A DNA stretch of 64,000 bases from Methanococcus maripaludis C5 (lineage in GTDB: Archaea > AGJL01 > Methanococci > Methanococcales > Methanococcaceae): contig NC_009135.1 of NCBI RefSeq assembly GCF_000016125.1, positions 248,001-312,000 on the forward strand. Direction: 5' to 3'. Under the pieces are notes generated by a model. That model searched no databases, had not been told where the DNA came from, and was given only the letters and a program-made list of their open reading frames with translations. Made by a program: the position numbers and the translations under genes. Positions 1-8,256 of the stretch are shown here, one piece after another (the first letter of the stretch is position 1; the number at the start of each line of letters is the position of its first letter).

Positions 1-804
1 TGCTGTATCTAAAATACCTAATGGATGAGATAAATAAAATTCTGGATCTTTTTCAAGCTCTTTTTCAGAACCTTCGTATCCTGAAATTTCAATATATCTT
101 TTTACTGCCGAAACCTTGCCTATTTCTTCAATGGAACGTTTTTCTGATTTAGTAATTAAATTTTCTAATTTTCCCTGATTTTCGTTATACTCGTAGTTAT
201 TATATGAAATTTTGGGCACTATATCTCCGCCAAATGCGACACAAACGATACTGTCTAGATAAACATCGTTTCCATATTGGTATGTATGTTCAAATTCGAA
301 ATTATCTGAAGAAACTCCTCCAAAAACAGGTATCGTGACACCGAGTTCTTCAACAACTCCTTTTAAAACCTGTTCTTCGCATTTGCAAAAATCCATTATT
401 ACATAAAGCAGCTTTGGAAGCATTCCGAGGTTTTCAACTGCATCTTTAACTGCTTTTTTTCCAGATTCTTTTGGATTTATCGAAATTCCAAGTCCAACCC
501 CCATTCCAGTACTGAAGTATTTTGAACCCAAAATTCCAATTGAAACGCCGTTTTCTAAAAATTTATTTCCACAAACTTGAAATTTTGAACTTCCACCAAC
601 TATCTGGACAGTATTTCCAAGTATTAATTTAACACCATTAAGCACTTCTTCAGGATCGTAATCTGGAGAAGAATACAAAAATACAATATTGGGCTTTTCC
701 GAATACTTTTTCATCATTTTCAAAGCATCGGATGCAGCATGTGCACCAGCCTTTAAAGAATTTTTATCTGTTGAAGTACCATACCCGAATTCGATAAATT
801 CCAC
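1..804 (-). CDS. FIST-domain sensor protein, truncated by window edge
   Basis: The reading frame is open from a GTG at 804 to the window edge, giving 268 visible codons; the C-terminus lies outside. The start reads VEFIEFGYGTSTDK and is preceded by GGTG at suitable spacing. Glycine-rich strands such as GTSTD near the N-terminus, a VGGSSKF motif around residue 65 and a PVFGGVSSDNF motif around residue 155 match the FIST N-terminal domain; the FIST_C domain would begin near the visible end. FIST domains are small-ligand sensors usually linked to signal transduction. The gene is divergent from a response regulator and histidine kinase, which fits a shared signalling pathway. The family call is from remembered motifs; the ligand is unknown. 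Confidence 0.75.
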   Translation of the reverse strand, partial: MEFIEFGYGTSTDKNSLKAGAHAASDALKMMKKYSEKPNIVFLYSSPDYDPEEVLNGVKLILGNTVQIVGGSSKFQVCGNKFLENGVSIGILGSKYFSTGMGVGLGISINPKESGKKAVKDAVENLGMLPKLLYVIMDFCKCEEQVLKGVVEELGVTIPVFGGVSSDNFEFEHTYQYGNDVYLDSIVCVAFGGDIVPKISYNNYEYNENQGKLENLITKSEKRSIEEIGKVSAVKRYIEISGYEGSEKELEKDPEFYLSHPLGILDTA

Positions 805-892
805 AATAACACCAGTATTTAGATTAAATAATAATTTTAAAGTACCAGTAATTTAAATAACAATATAAATGTGCTTCGTAATCTATAAATAT

Positions 893-942
893 TATATGGT
901 CATAGTTTTTTTTTGCTTAGTATATGAGGTCATATTTATATA
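893..942 (+). promoter_or_regulatory. Promoter with repeated GGTCATA element
   Basis: TTTATATA at 935-942 is a good archaeal TATA box for the regulator/kinase operon, placing transcription start near 960. Just upstream are two related direct copies, TATATGGTCATA at 893-904 and TATATGAGGTCATA at 921-934; the second abuts the TATA box. The repeats could be an operator, but this is inference only. Confidence 0.45.
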
Positions 943-1027
943 TTTGATGTGTGCTCTGAGTACCACAAACCCATCTTTTTTAAATTAAAGATAATTACAA
1001 TGATTTAACCCCAATTAGGTGTGCATA

Positions 1028-1387
1028 ATGAAAAAAATTTTAGTAGTTGAAGACGAAGAAGATATACTAAATTTAGTTAAAATTATTTTAGAAATTAACA
1101 ATTATGATGTTATTGTGGCCCATGATGGATATCAAGGTCTCGAACAGATTAAAGAAAATCCTGATCTGATAATACTTGATATTATGATGCCAGGAATGAC
1201 GGGTTGGGAGTTTTTAGATAAAATTAGACAAGATGGTTTTGATATTCCGGTAATTGTGTTGACTGCAAATGCTCAAATGAGTACTCTTGAAACTGCAATT
1301 GATAAAAAAGTTGATGATTGCATTGTTAAACCTTTTGATAGGGAAGATTTGATGGAAAAAGTTAGCACCATACTTAATAAAAATTAA
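1028..1387 (+). CDS. Stand-alone CheY-like response regulator
   Basis: This 119-residue protein is a single receiver domain with no output domain. The acidic pocket is the VEDEED run near residues 7-12, the phosphoacceptor is Asp51 in LILDIMMPG, the switch Thr lies in VLTAN, and the conserved Lys in VKPFD. I start at ATG 1028 rather than an in-frame GTG at 1019, because AGGTG at 1017-1021 is then the ribosome binding site. The histidine kinase follows after 24 bases and is the likely phosphodonor. With no DNA-binding domain, it probably acts by protein-protein contact, as CheY does. Its target is not evident. Confidence 0.9.
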   Translation: MKKILVVEDEEDILNLVKIILEINNYDVIVAHDGYQGLEQIKENPDLIILDIMMPGMTGWEFLDKIRQDGFDIPVIVLTANAQMSTLETAIDKKVDDCIVKPFDREDLMEKVSTILNKN

Positions 1388-1411
1388 TTTACATAGGGCT
1401 AGGGGATTAAA

Positions 1412-3331
1412 ATGAACACTATACCACCTATTAAACGATTAGGAACTAAATTGATAATTTATTCCATAATCACGGCATTGATTCCAATAGTAATGCTTGG
1501 TGCAGTATCCACCGATACAATAAACACTGAGATGACAAAACAAGCACAGGAAAAGATAAATGACGATTTAAACACTGCAGAAAGTGTGGTAAATCTTAAA
1601 TTGGATAAAATATCTGCAATGAACAGATATATTGTTTTAAATGAAAATACTGTTGATATTTTAAAGAATAAGGATATTTCTGAACTAAAGAATCTGGCAC
1701 TATCCTACAAAGATGCATCAGATCCTGATTTCGTAGTTTTTTTCGATAACACTGGACAAGTAATTGCAAGATCAAATTCTGATGTAAGTGGGGATATATC
1801 TTATGATAATCTTTTTAAAAAGGTGGTAAATAGTACAGGGTATACCTCGATAGAAGTTCTCGATAAAGAAGCCATAAAATACGAAGATGTCGATGAAGTT
1901 GTAAATATTGATATAAAAGGAACGGAAGATTCAATAGATTCAACAGACAGTGTTCAGGATAGTGCAATGGCTTTAATATCCATGGAACCAATTTATGATG
2001 AAGATGGAACCTTGCTTGGGGCTGCAATGGCTGTTGATATATTAAATAAGGATTATTCTATAGTGGATACAGTAAAAGATGCTTCAAAAGATGCCACAAC
2101 AATATTTTTGGACGGTGTTAGAATATCTACCAATGTTCAGGACAATGGTGGAAGGGCCATTGGAACACTAGTTTCAGAAGAGGTTTATAAATATGTTGTT
2201 TTAGGTGGGAACACATATTATGGTAGGGCATTTGTGGTAAATGAATGGTATTTAACTGCTTACGAACCAATTTATGATTCAGATGATAAAATTATTGGAA
2301 TGCTCTTTGTAGGTACGCCTGAAAGTAAATTTTTGGCATTACAGGCAGATGTTAGAAACCAAACCTTTGCAGTAGGATTGATTGGTTTATTCATTGCTTT
2401 ACTTGTATCTTACCTAATAAACCGTGGAATAATAAAGCCACTCGAACAGTTGAAACAGGGTGCTGAGCGTTTAAGTAATGGTAGATATGACCAAAAGGTT
2501 ATTGTTGATTCAGATGATGAGTTTGGGGAACTTGCGAAAGCTTTTAACAAAATGGCAACTCAAATTAATATTTCCGACGAAAAACTAAAAAAACACGCAG
2601 AAGAATTGAAAGCATCATACAATGAATTAAAAGAACTCGATAATTTAAAATCAGAGTTAATTGCAATCGTTTCACATGAATTGAGGACACCTCTTACTTC
2701 CATAAAAGGTTACGTTGAACTAGTTCTTGATGGAACGATGGGTGCAATAAATGACTCGCAAAGAAAATGTTTACAAGTCGCAGATGATAATATAGTGCGA
2801 CTTAGGAGATTAATCGAGAGCATGCTTGATCTTTCAAAGATAGAGCGTGGAGAACTTGAAATGTATCGGGAAAAAGTGAATATCTGCGAAATCGTAGGCG
2901 ATGTTATTCAATATTTAAAGCCACTCGCAACAGAAAAAAATATTAAATTAAATAAGAACGTTGAAAAGATCACGCTAGAAGCCGATAAAGATAGAATTAC
3001 TCAAGTTCTCACTAATTTGATAGAAAATGCGATAAAATTCAGCCCTGCAAATGAATCTATACTGGTAAACGGGACTTTAGAAGACGAAGGTCTGCACTTA
3101 AAAGTAACGGATCATGGAGCAGGTATTCCTAAAAAAGATATGGAAAAAGTATTTGATAGGTTTTATCAGGTTGATTCATCAACAAAACGGAAAAAAGGCG
3201 GATCTGGACTGGGGCTTGCAGTCTGCAAGAGTATTGTTGAAGCACATGGTGGTTCAATCTGGGTTGAAAGTGAACTTGGAAAAGGAAGTACTTTCCATAT
3301 AATACTTCCAATTTCTGTCGAAGGGCAGTAA
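1412..3331 (+). CDS. Membrane sensor histidine kinase (Cache-HAMP-HisKA-HATPase)
   Basis: This 639-residue kinase has a membrane segment near residues 14-34, a roughly 280-residue extracytoplasmic Cache-like sensor region, a second membrane segment near 319-340 and a HAMP domain to about 392. A short coiled region leads to HisKA with His422 in HELRTP. The ATPase domain has an N box ([10 protein letters not shown]), DHGAGIP (G1), an FDRFYQVD F box and GSGLGLAV (G2). It should sense an external small molecule and phosphorylate Asp51 of the upstream receiver protein. ATG 1412 follows a weak GGGGAT site. The genes just downstream concern formate uptake and oxidation, so formate or a related metabolite is a conceivable ligand, but nothing in the sequence proves this. 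Confidence 0.9.
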   Translation: MNTIPPIKRLGTKLIIYSIITALIPIVMLGAVSTDTINTEMTKQAQEKINDDLNTAESVVNLKLDKISAMNRYIVLNENTVDILKNKDISELKNLALSYKDASDPDFVVFFDNTGQVIARSNSDVSGDISYDNLFKKVVNSTGYTSIEVLDKEAIKYEDVDEVVNIDIKGTEDSIDSTDSVQDSAMALISMEPIYDEDGTLLGAAMAVDILNKDYSIVDTVKDASKDATTIFLDGVRISTNVQDNGGRAIGTLVSEEVYKYVVLGGNTYYGRAFVVNEWYLTAYEPIYDSDDKIIGMLFVGTPESKFLALQADVRNQTFAVGLIGLFIALLVSYLINRGIIKPLEQLKQGAERLSNGRYDQKVIVDSDDEFGELAKAFNKMATQINISDEKLKKHAEELKASYNELKELDNLKSELIAIVSHELRTPLTSIKGYVELVLDGTMGAINDSQRKCLQVADDNIVRLRRLIESMLDLSKIERGELEMYREKVNICEIVGDVIQYLKPLATEKNIKLNKNVEKITLEADKDRITQVLTNLIENAIKFSPANESILVNGTLEDEGLHLKVTDHGAGIPKKDMEKVFDRFYQVDSSTKRKKGGSGLGLAVCKSIVEAHGGSIWVESELGKGSTFHIILPISVEGQ

Positions 3332-3543
3332 TTATCAATACCAATCTTATTTTAATATATTATTTTTTTAAAAAAGATGTTTTTACAGTTATTTTTAAGT
3401 TTAATGGGAACTTATTCTTAAAAATTATCTTACTACATATTTTACAATTTTTATTATTAATATTCAGATAATAAAATATATATATTTTCAATATCAAACT
3501 TATAAACGGTTTTGTGGGGCGCGTATATCTAAGAGGTGTCCTT

Positions 3544-3789
3544 ATGGTTTTTGAAGGAAAGTTTATAATTACTACTGCAGACGACATTCCCGGACTTGGT
3601 CTGTACTATATGGGCATAGTTTCTGCAGTATCCGATAACGTAGATGCTATCGTTAAAGATTTGGAAGAACAAGTACTTGCTAAAGGAGGCATGGGATTAA
3701 TTGCTTTTAGAATTACTTGTGCAGACGGTAAATATTTGGGATACGGTACTGCAGTTAAGGCGGACGAAGCTCAGTTTACAATGGCATAA
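3544..3789 (+). CDS. YbjQ-like small protein
   Basis: This is an 81-residue protein. GAGGTG at 3533-3538 makes ATG 3544 the best start; an in-frame GTG at 3514 would add ten unsupported residues. The pattern resembles the YbjQ/UPF0145 family: ITTADDIPG near the N-terminus, LGLYYMGIVS, a helix, then MGLIAFRIT and a YGTAVKAD C-terminus. Such proteins form small oligomers and are sometimes called heavy-metal binding, but no biochemical role is settled. It is transcribed separately, with possible TATA-like CTTATAAACG about 45 bases upstream. Family assignment is tentative. Confidence 0.6.
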   Translation: MVFEGKFIITTADDIPGLGLYYMGIVSAVSDNVDAIVKDLEEQVLAKGGMGLIAFRITCADGKYLGYGTAVKADEAQFTMA

Positions 3790-3844
3790 TCCTAATTTTT
3801 TATTTTTTTAAAGTTAGAAATACTAAAAATTTCAACTACATCAA

Positions 3845-3864
3845 GTTAACTACTACTACTTAAC
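3845..3864 (+). repeat. Small inverted repeat upstream of fdhC
   Basis: GTTAA at 3845-3849 and TTAAC at 3860-3864 flank a ten-base CTACTACTAC loop. It lies downstream of the YbjQ-like gene and about 160 bases before fdhC. It may be a terminator hairpin or an operator. The stem is short, so it could be chance. Confidence 0.25.
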
Positions 3865-3952
3865 AAAACTTATTATTTAATTTCTATAAATTACCCTTTT
3901 TTTGGACTATAAAGAAGTATTTAATCTTTATGATATCATTCCAATCGATAAC

Positions 3953-3994
3953 TATAATATATAATACATACATATGTGGTGCTAGTACCCCACA
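3953..3994 (+). promoter_or_regulatory. Putative fdhC promoter and leader inverted repeat
   Basis: A TATA-like run (TATAATATATAAT, 3953-3965) places transcription start near 3980. TGTGG at 3975-3979 and CCACA at 3990-3994 form a five-base inverted repeat across the presumed start. The sequence resembles the start-site region of the regulator/kinase operon (about 947-972), with TGCT, AGTACC and CACAA in the same order. A strong GGAGGT site at 4013-4018 precedes the fdhC ATG. Confidence 0.4.
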
Positions 3995-4024
3995 AGACCA
4001 CAATATTCACATGGAGGTAATATC

Positions 4025-4849
4025 ATGGATGTAAACCCACCTGATAAAATGGTGGAACTTGCAGGAAATGCAGGTCAAGTAAAAGGAAACCTTAGTCCAA
4101 GCCAACTTCTTGTCAGAGGAGTTATGGGCGGTGCTTACATTGCAATGGGTGGTGGACTCGCTACCGTTGTAGGAACAGGTATAGGTGCAGCAATGGGTGC
4201 CGGTTTAGGTAAATTCATGGCAGCCGCAGTATTCCCCGTAGGGCTGATCTTAATTGTCTTAACCGGAATGGAACTAGTTACTGGAGATATGATGTTATTG
4301 CCAGTGGCAGTTTTCCAGAAAAAGGCATCATATGCACAGTTGATTAAAGTATGGATTTATGTTTACATTGGTAACCTCATTGGTTCCTTAATATATGCTT
4401 CAATGATGGCATTTGGCCCATTGAGATCATTTGACTCAGCAACGGGTGCAGCAAGTGTAAATGCATTTGGTCAAACTGCAATAGGTACTGCCCAAGCTAA
4501 AGTTTTACCTTACATGGCAGCAGGATCCGCAGGATGGCTTGCAGCACTCGTTAAGGGTATTGGTTGTAACTGGTTGGTTAACCTTGCAGTTATTGGTTCA
4601 ATGGCTTCAACAAGTATTCTTGGTAAATTCTTCATGATATGGTTCCCAATCATGGCGTTCGTTGCAACAGGTTTTGAGCACTGTGTGGCAAACATGTACT
4701 TTATCCCTGCAGGTATGATGCTAGGTGCAACAGTAACTGTTGTAGATTGGTGGATTTGGAATATAATTCCAGTAACTATTGGAAATATTATTGGTGCAGT
4801 GGTATTCGTATCAATGATCTACCAGTTCGCATACGGTAAAAAAATCTAA
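4025..4849 (+). CDS. fdhC: Formate transporter FdhC (FNT family)
   Basis: This 274-residue membrane protein has six hydrophobic segments, the usual size and topology of the formate/nitrite transporter family. It has glycine-rich pore helices (GGAYIAMGGGLA near residue 35), the GMELVTGDM segment after helix 2, and KGIGCNWLVNLA around residues 176-187, which carries the FNT repeat motif with Asn near the pore. An FEHCVANMYFIP segment follows. FNT proteins form pentameric channels that pass formate with a proton. It begins a cluster with carbonic anhydrase and formate dehydrogenase, so import of formate for methanogenesis is a secure inference. Confidence 0.95.
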   Translation: MDVNPPDKMVELAGNAGQVKGNLSPSQLLVRGVMGGAYIAMGGGLATVVGTGIGAAMGAGLGKFMAAAVFPVGLILIVLTGMELVTGDMMLLPVAVFQKKASYAQLIKVWIYVYIGNLIGSLIYASMMAFGPLRSFDSATGAASVNAFGQTAIGTAQAKVLPYMAAGSAGWLAALVKGIGCNWLVNLAVIGSMASTSILGKFFMIWFPIMAFVATGFEHCVANMYFIPAGMMLGATVTVVDWWIWNIIPVTIGNIIGAVVFVSMIYQFAYGKKI

Positions 4850-4886
4850 AGATGAAGAATATTAACTTCATTTTTTTGGTGTTAGA

Positions 4887-5420
4887 ATGCAATTAAACGT
4901 ATCTTTAAGTGATCTAAAAAGACATGCAAAAACCACGCCTTCAGCATTTATTTCGCTGATAATATGTTTAGTGTTTACTGCATGGTCTCTCTACGTTAGT
5001 AGAAACATTTGGATACTAATTATGGCAATTCCATTTATCCTAGGTTTAACTTTAATTCCGATTAAAATTTCCCAGATGAATAAAGAACTATCGGATCAAC
5101 TCCTCCCCGAATATGTGCATTATGCTGAGGAATATAAAATATCGGAAATAACTAAAGATAACTTAAATCAGAGAGTCAAAGTCATAGGAAAATTGGATAA
5201 GGTAGTATATGGGATTTCTACGAAACCTACTATCCGAATTAAGGATGATACTGGGGAAATATTCTCCAACTTAATTTCTCCTGTTCCAGAAGGAATAAAA
5301 AAAGGGGATATTATAGAACTCTACGGAGTTGTTGCAAAACACTACAAATTTTTTGGAATAATGGGTATTCCAAACCTTTGGAAACCCAAAATATACGGAA
5401 TTGGAATCCGAAAAATCTAA
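4887..5420 (+). CDS. Membrane-anchored OB-fold-like protein of the formate locus
   Basis: This 177-residue protein starts at ATG 4887, ten bases after a GGTG site and 37 bases after fdhC. Two hydrophobic segments lie at about residues 19-36 and 42-58. They are followed by a soluble domain with RVKVIGKLDKV, TIRIKDDTGEIFSN and KKGDIIELYGVV, a five-strand pattern typical of OB folds (tRNA-anti/NfeD-like). I do not recognise a named family. Its position between the transporter and the carbonic anhydrase suggests a role at the membrane in formate or CO2 handling, but this is guilt by association. The last 40 bases overlap an upstream extension of the next frame that I reject. Confidence 0.7.
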   Translation: MQLNVSLSDLKRHAKTTPSAFISLIICLVFTAWSLYVSRNIWILIMAIPFILGLTLIPIKISQMNKELSDQLLPEYVHYAEEYKISEITKDNLNQRVKVIGKLDKVVYGISTKPTIRIKDDTGEIFSNLISPVPEGIKKGDIIELYGVVAKHYKFFGIMGIPNLWKPKIYGIGIRKI

Positions 5421-5440
5421 GAATACATGGAGGTTATAAC

Positions 5441-5893
5441 TTGGGAGAAAATGCAAAACCAAAGAAGAAACTCGCAATTGTGACCTGCATGGATACTAGA
5501 CTCGTCAACTTTCTTTCTGAAAAGCTCGGAATAGCTCAAGGTGACGCGAAAGTAATCAAAAACGCAGGAAATATCATAACAGAAGATGTAATCAGGTCTT
5601 TAGTAGTTGCAGTATATTTACTGGATGTTGAAGACATTATGATTGTTGGCCATACTGATTGTGGAATGGCAGCTGCAGACTTTGAAATAGTCAAGAAAAA
5701 AATGGTAGAGCGAGGTGCAAATCCAAATTTCACCCCTGATTTCGAAGCATGGCTTGGCAGAATGCACTGCGAAGAAACCAATGTTGTCGAAGGTGTTGAA
5801 CTTTTGAAAAACCACCCTGCATTCCCTAAAGATATCAATATCGATGGATATATAATGGATATTGAAACTGGGGATTTAGTAAAAATAGCCTAA
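5441..5893 (+). CDS. cab: Beta-class carbonic anhydrase (Cab type)
   Basis: This is a 150-residue enzyme, short like the archaeal Cab type. It interconverts CO2 and bicarbonate. The zinc ligands are visible: Cys in VTCMDTR, then His and Cys in VGHTDCGM, with the Asp-Arg pair of CMDTR that gates the site. KNAGNIITEDV is also typical. I choose TTG 5441 because a strong TGGAGGT site lies at 5428-5434; upstream in-frame codons back to 5378 would overlap the previous gene without a binding site. It sits between fdhC and fdhA, so it probably equilibrates the CO2 made by formate oxidation or supplies CO2 to formylmethanofuran dehydrogenase. Confidence 0.9.
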   Translation: MGENAKPKKKLAIVTCMDTRLVNFLSEKLGIAQGDAKVIKNAGNIITEDVIRSLVVAVYLLDVEDIMIVGHTDCGMAAADFEIVKKKMVERGANPNFTPDFEAWLGRMHCEETNVVEGVELLKNHPAFPKDINIDGYIMDIETGDLVKIA

Positions 5894-5899
5894 AAGTTT

Positions 5900-5931
5900 G
5901 ATGTGGATGATGCCTGAGTGGCGGACACATC
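5900..5931 (+). ncRNA. Putative kink-turn RNA hairpin
   Basis: The transcript would fold as GATGTG (5900-5905) paired with CACATC (5926-5931), then a three-base bulge GAT (5906-5908) and GA (5909-5910) facing GA (5924-5925). TGCC (5911-5914) then pairs with GGCG (5920-5923), closed by a TGAGT loop. Six base pairs, a 3-nt bulge, tandem G-A/A-G pairs and a second stem on the same strand order match the kink-turn consensus bound by L7Ae. It begins seven bases after the carbonic anhydrase stop. The pairing is seen directly; L7Ae binding and function are inferred. Confidence 0.55.
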
Positions 5932-5980
5932 CCGTATCTAACCCATTAGAGTTTAACTAGCCAAATTAGCCAAATAGTTC

Positions 5981-6004
5981 AGATAAAATAGCCTAACTTT
6001 ATCT
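5981..6004 (+). repeat. Perfect inverted repeat upstream of fdhA
   Basis: AGATAAA (5981-5987) and TTTATCT (5998-6004) form a seven-base-pair stem around a ten-base loop containing TAGCC. It could be an operator, or a weak terminator for the carbonic anhydrase transcript. There is no U-tract directly after it. Confidence 0.35.
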
Positions 6005-6114
6005 GCCTACATTAGCCTACATAAAATACTTAACTATATCTACCATTTTTTATATTTCAATTTATTCATTTAATCTTATCCATTATGTCATAATAAATTA
6101 TAATAGCACAACTT

Positions 6115-6145
6115 GATGGTGTGAACCAGTTTTCGGAACACCGTC
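6115..6145 (+). promoter_or_regulatory. Archaeal SECIS element in the 5' UTR of fdhA
   Basis: The hairpin has an outer stem GAT/GTC (with one G-U), then GGTGT (6118-6122) paired to ACACC (6138-6142). An asymmetric internal loop GAA (6123-6125) faces a single A (6137), then CC/GG and a seven-base apical loop. The GAA/A internal loop under a short GC stem is the archaeal SECIS signature. It lies 51 bases before the fdhA start, and no comparable hairpin exists in the 35 bases after fdhA. A 5'-UTR position has been described for M. jannaschii fdhA. Confidence 0.85.
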
Positions 6146-6196
6146 TTTTTAATCGAACCAAACCTTGCCATTTTATAATTAAAATGGTGATCAAAA

Positions 6197-8221
6197 ATGG
6201 AATTAAACTTTATCCATACGATTTGCCCATATTGCGGAACAGGCTGCGGTGTGGACCTCGTAGTAAAGGATGGGACACTTGTTGGGACCAATCCTTTTAA
6301 AAGACACCCTGTAAATGAGGGAAAAACCTGTATTAAAGGTAGTTATTGTCACGAATTTGTACACCGTGATGATAGGTTGACAACTCCATTAATCAGAAAA
6401 AATGGAGAATTGGTGGAAGCATCATGGGATGAAGCACTCGACCTGATTTCTGGTAAATTACAAAATTATTCCCCTGAAGAAATCGGATTCTTTTCATCTG
6501 CAAGATGTACCAATGAAGACAACTATGTATTTCAAAAATTTGCAAGAACAGTAATGAAAACTAATAATGTTGATCACTGTGCGAGACTTTGACACTCGGC
6601 AACTGTGGTCGGTTTAGGGCAAGCCTTTGGTTCAGGTGCTATGACAAATTCAATTTCTGATATAGAAGATGCAGACTGTATATTCATAATCGGTTCAAAT
6701 ACGTTTGAACAACACCCTTTGATTGCGAGAAGAGTCGTTCGAGCAAAAGAAAAAGGAACTAAAATAATTGTAATAGATCCAAGATACACGCCAACTGCAA
6801 AACAGGCTGATTTGTACTTACAGTTATTACCTGGTACAAATATTGCAGTATTGAATGCAATAATGAATGTTATTGTAAAAGAAAACTTGATCGATGAAGA
6901 ATTCATCAAAAATAGAACAAAAGGATACGAAGAACTTAAGAAAACGCTTGAAACCTATACTCCTGAGTATGCATCAAAATTATCCGGTGTAGCTCCGGAA
7001 TTAATTGTCGAAGCTGCTAAAATGTATGGTAGTGCAGGTGCAGCATCGATACTTTACTGTATGGGTATAACGCAATTTACAACTGGTGTAAACAACGTAA
7101 AATCTTGCTGTAACTTGGCAATGATTACCGGAAACATCGGAAAACCCGGAACTGGTGTAAATCCATTAAGGGGCCAAAATAACGTTCAGGGAGCATGTGA
7201 CATGGGTGCACTTCCAAACGTATTCCCTGGATATCAGGCAGTTCCTGCAAACCATGAAAAATATGCGGAAGCATGGAATACCACTGTTGATCCAAATGTC
7301 GGTCTTTCGATTCCAGACATGCTTGCAAAAGCTGGAGAACAGGTTAAATGTGTTTACGTAATGGGTGAAAACCCAATGGTCTCAGACCCAGACATTCACC
7401 ACGTGGAGCATGCGTTAAAAAGTCTTGATTTATTGATAGTTCAGGATATTTTCTTAACAGAAACTGCACAGGTTGCAGATGTAGTTTTACCTGGAGCTTC
7501 ATGGGCTGAAAAGGATGGAACTTTCTCAAATACTGAAAGAAGAATCCAAAAAATCAATAAAGCAGTAGATTCTCCGGGTGAAGCAATTGCTGACTGGAAA
7601 ATCGTAAAAATGATTGCCGAAAAGATGGGTCAGGGAGAATTATTCAACTTTGAAACTCCTGAAGAAGTATTCCAAGAAATTGCAAAAGTAACTCCTCAAT
7701 ATGCAGGTGTAACTTACGACAGACTTGGTGTAGATGGACTCCACTGGCCATGCAAAACTTGTGAAGACCCAGGAACTCCGATTCTCCACTGTCAAAAATG
7801 TTTAACTCCTGATGGACTTGGAAACATCTTTGCAATAGATTATGCAGATCCAGACGAAATGGCAGATTCAGAATACCCAATGGTTCTTACAACAGGTAGG
7901 ATCATTTTCCACTACCACACCGGAACAATGACCAGAAGAAGTAAGCACATGGCTGATGAAATAAACGAAGGATTTGTTGAAATTCATCCAGACGATGCTA
8001 AAAATATGGGAATTAAAAATAAACAAAAAGTCAAAGTTTCAACCCGTAGGGGCGAAGTTGTTGTAAATGCAAAAGTAACACCAAATATCAAACAAGGTGT
8101 CGTATTTATGCCATTCCACTTTGCAGAAACTGCAGCTAACATCTTAACAAATCCTGCTCAGGATCCAAACTGTAAAATCCCAGAATACAAAGTATGTGCT
8201 GCAAAAGTGGAGAAAATATAA
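6197..8221 (+). CDS. fdhA: Formate dehydrogenase alpha subunit, selenoprotein
   Basis: This molybdopterin enzyme has 674 residues if the in-frame TGA at 6590-6592 is read as selenocysteine (residue 132). The context is HCARL-Sec-HS, where formate dehydrogenases carry the catalytic Sec or Cys next to the conserved His. Both sides of the TGA are strongly conserved in frame, so it is not a true stop. CPYCGTGCG near the N-terminus begins the [4Fe-4S] ligand set, and pterin-binding motifs such as [10 protein letters not shown] and the C-terminal dinucleotide-binding domain follow. It oxidises formate to CO2 and passes electrons to FdhB. ATG 6197 follows a GGTGAT site. Annotation pipelines that ignore Sec would split this gene in two. 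Confidence 0.95.
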
Positions 8222-8256
8222 TTTTCCCAAAATCGGGATTTTAAACGAGGGATATC

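Larger units (their letters stand above)
5894..6196 (+). other. Non-coding region between carbonic anhydrase and fdhA
   Basis: These 303 bases have no credible gene. In order they hold a kink-turn-like hairpin (5900-5931), four copies of TAGCC (5958, 5967, 5989 and 6013), a seven-base-pair inverted repeat (5981-6004), a possible TATA box (TTTTTATATTT near 6046), and the SECIS hairpin (6115-6145), ending 51 bases before the fdhA start. The region looks like a regulatory leader that lets fdhAB be expressed separately from fdhC. Confidence 0.6.

Noticed and set aside
5536-5838. Minus-strand 100-codon frame
   Set aside because: It is the antisense shadow of the carbonic anhydrase gene, with no binding site or recognisable motif.
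5900-5931. C/D box sRNA
   Set aside because: GGATGATG and CTGA resemble boxes C and D', but there is no room for a guide and the bases fold better as one kink-turn hairpin.
6590-6592. TGA as a real stop splitting fdhA into two genes
   Set aside because: Homology continues in frame on both sides, the position is the catalytic Sec site, and a SECIS hairpin lies upstream.
8222-8256. SECIS in the fdhA 3' region
   Set aside because: Only a short CCC/GGG hairpin is seen, without the GAA/A internal loop.
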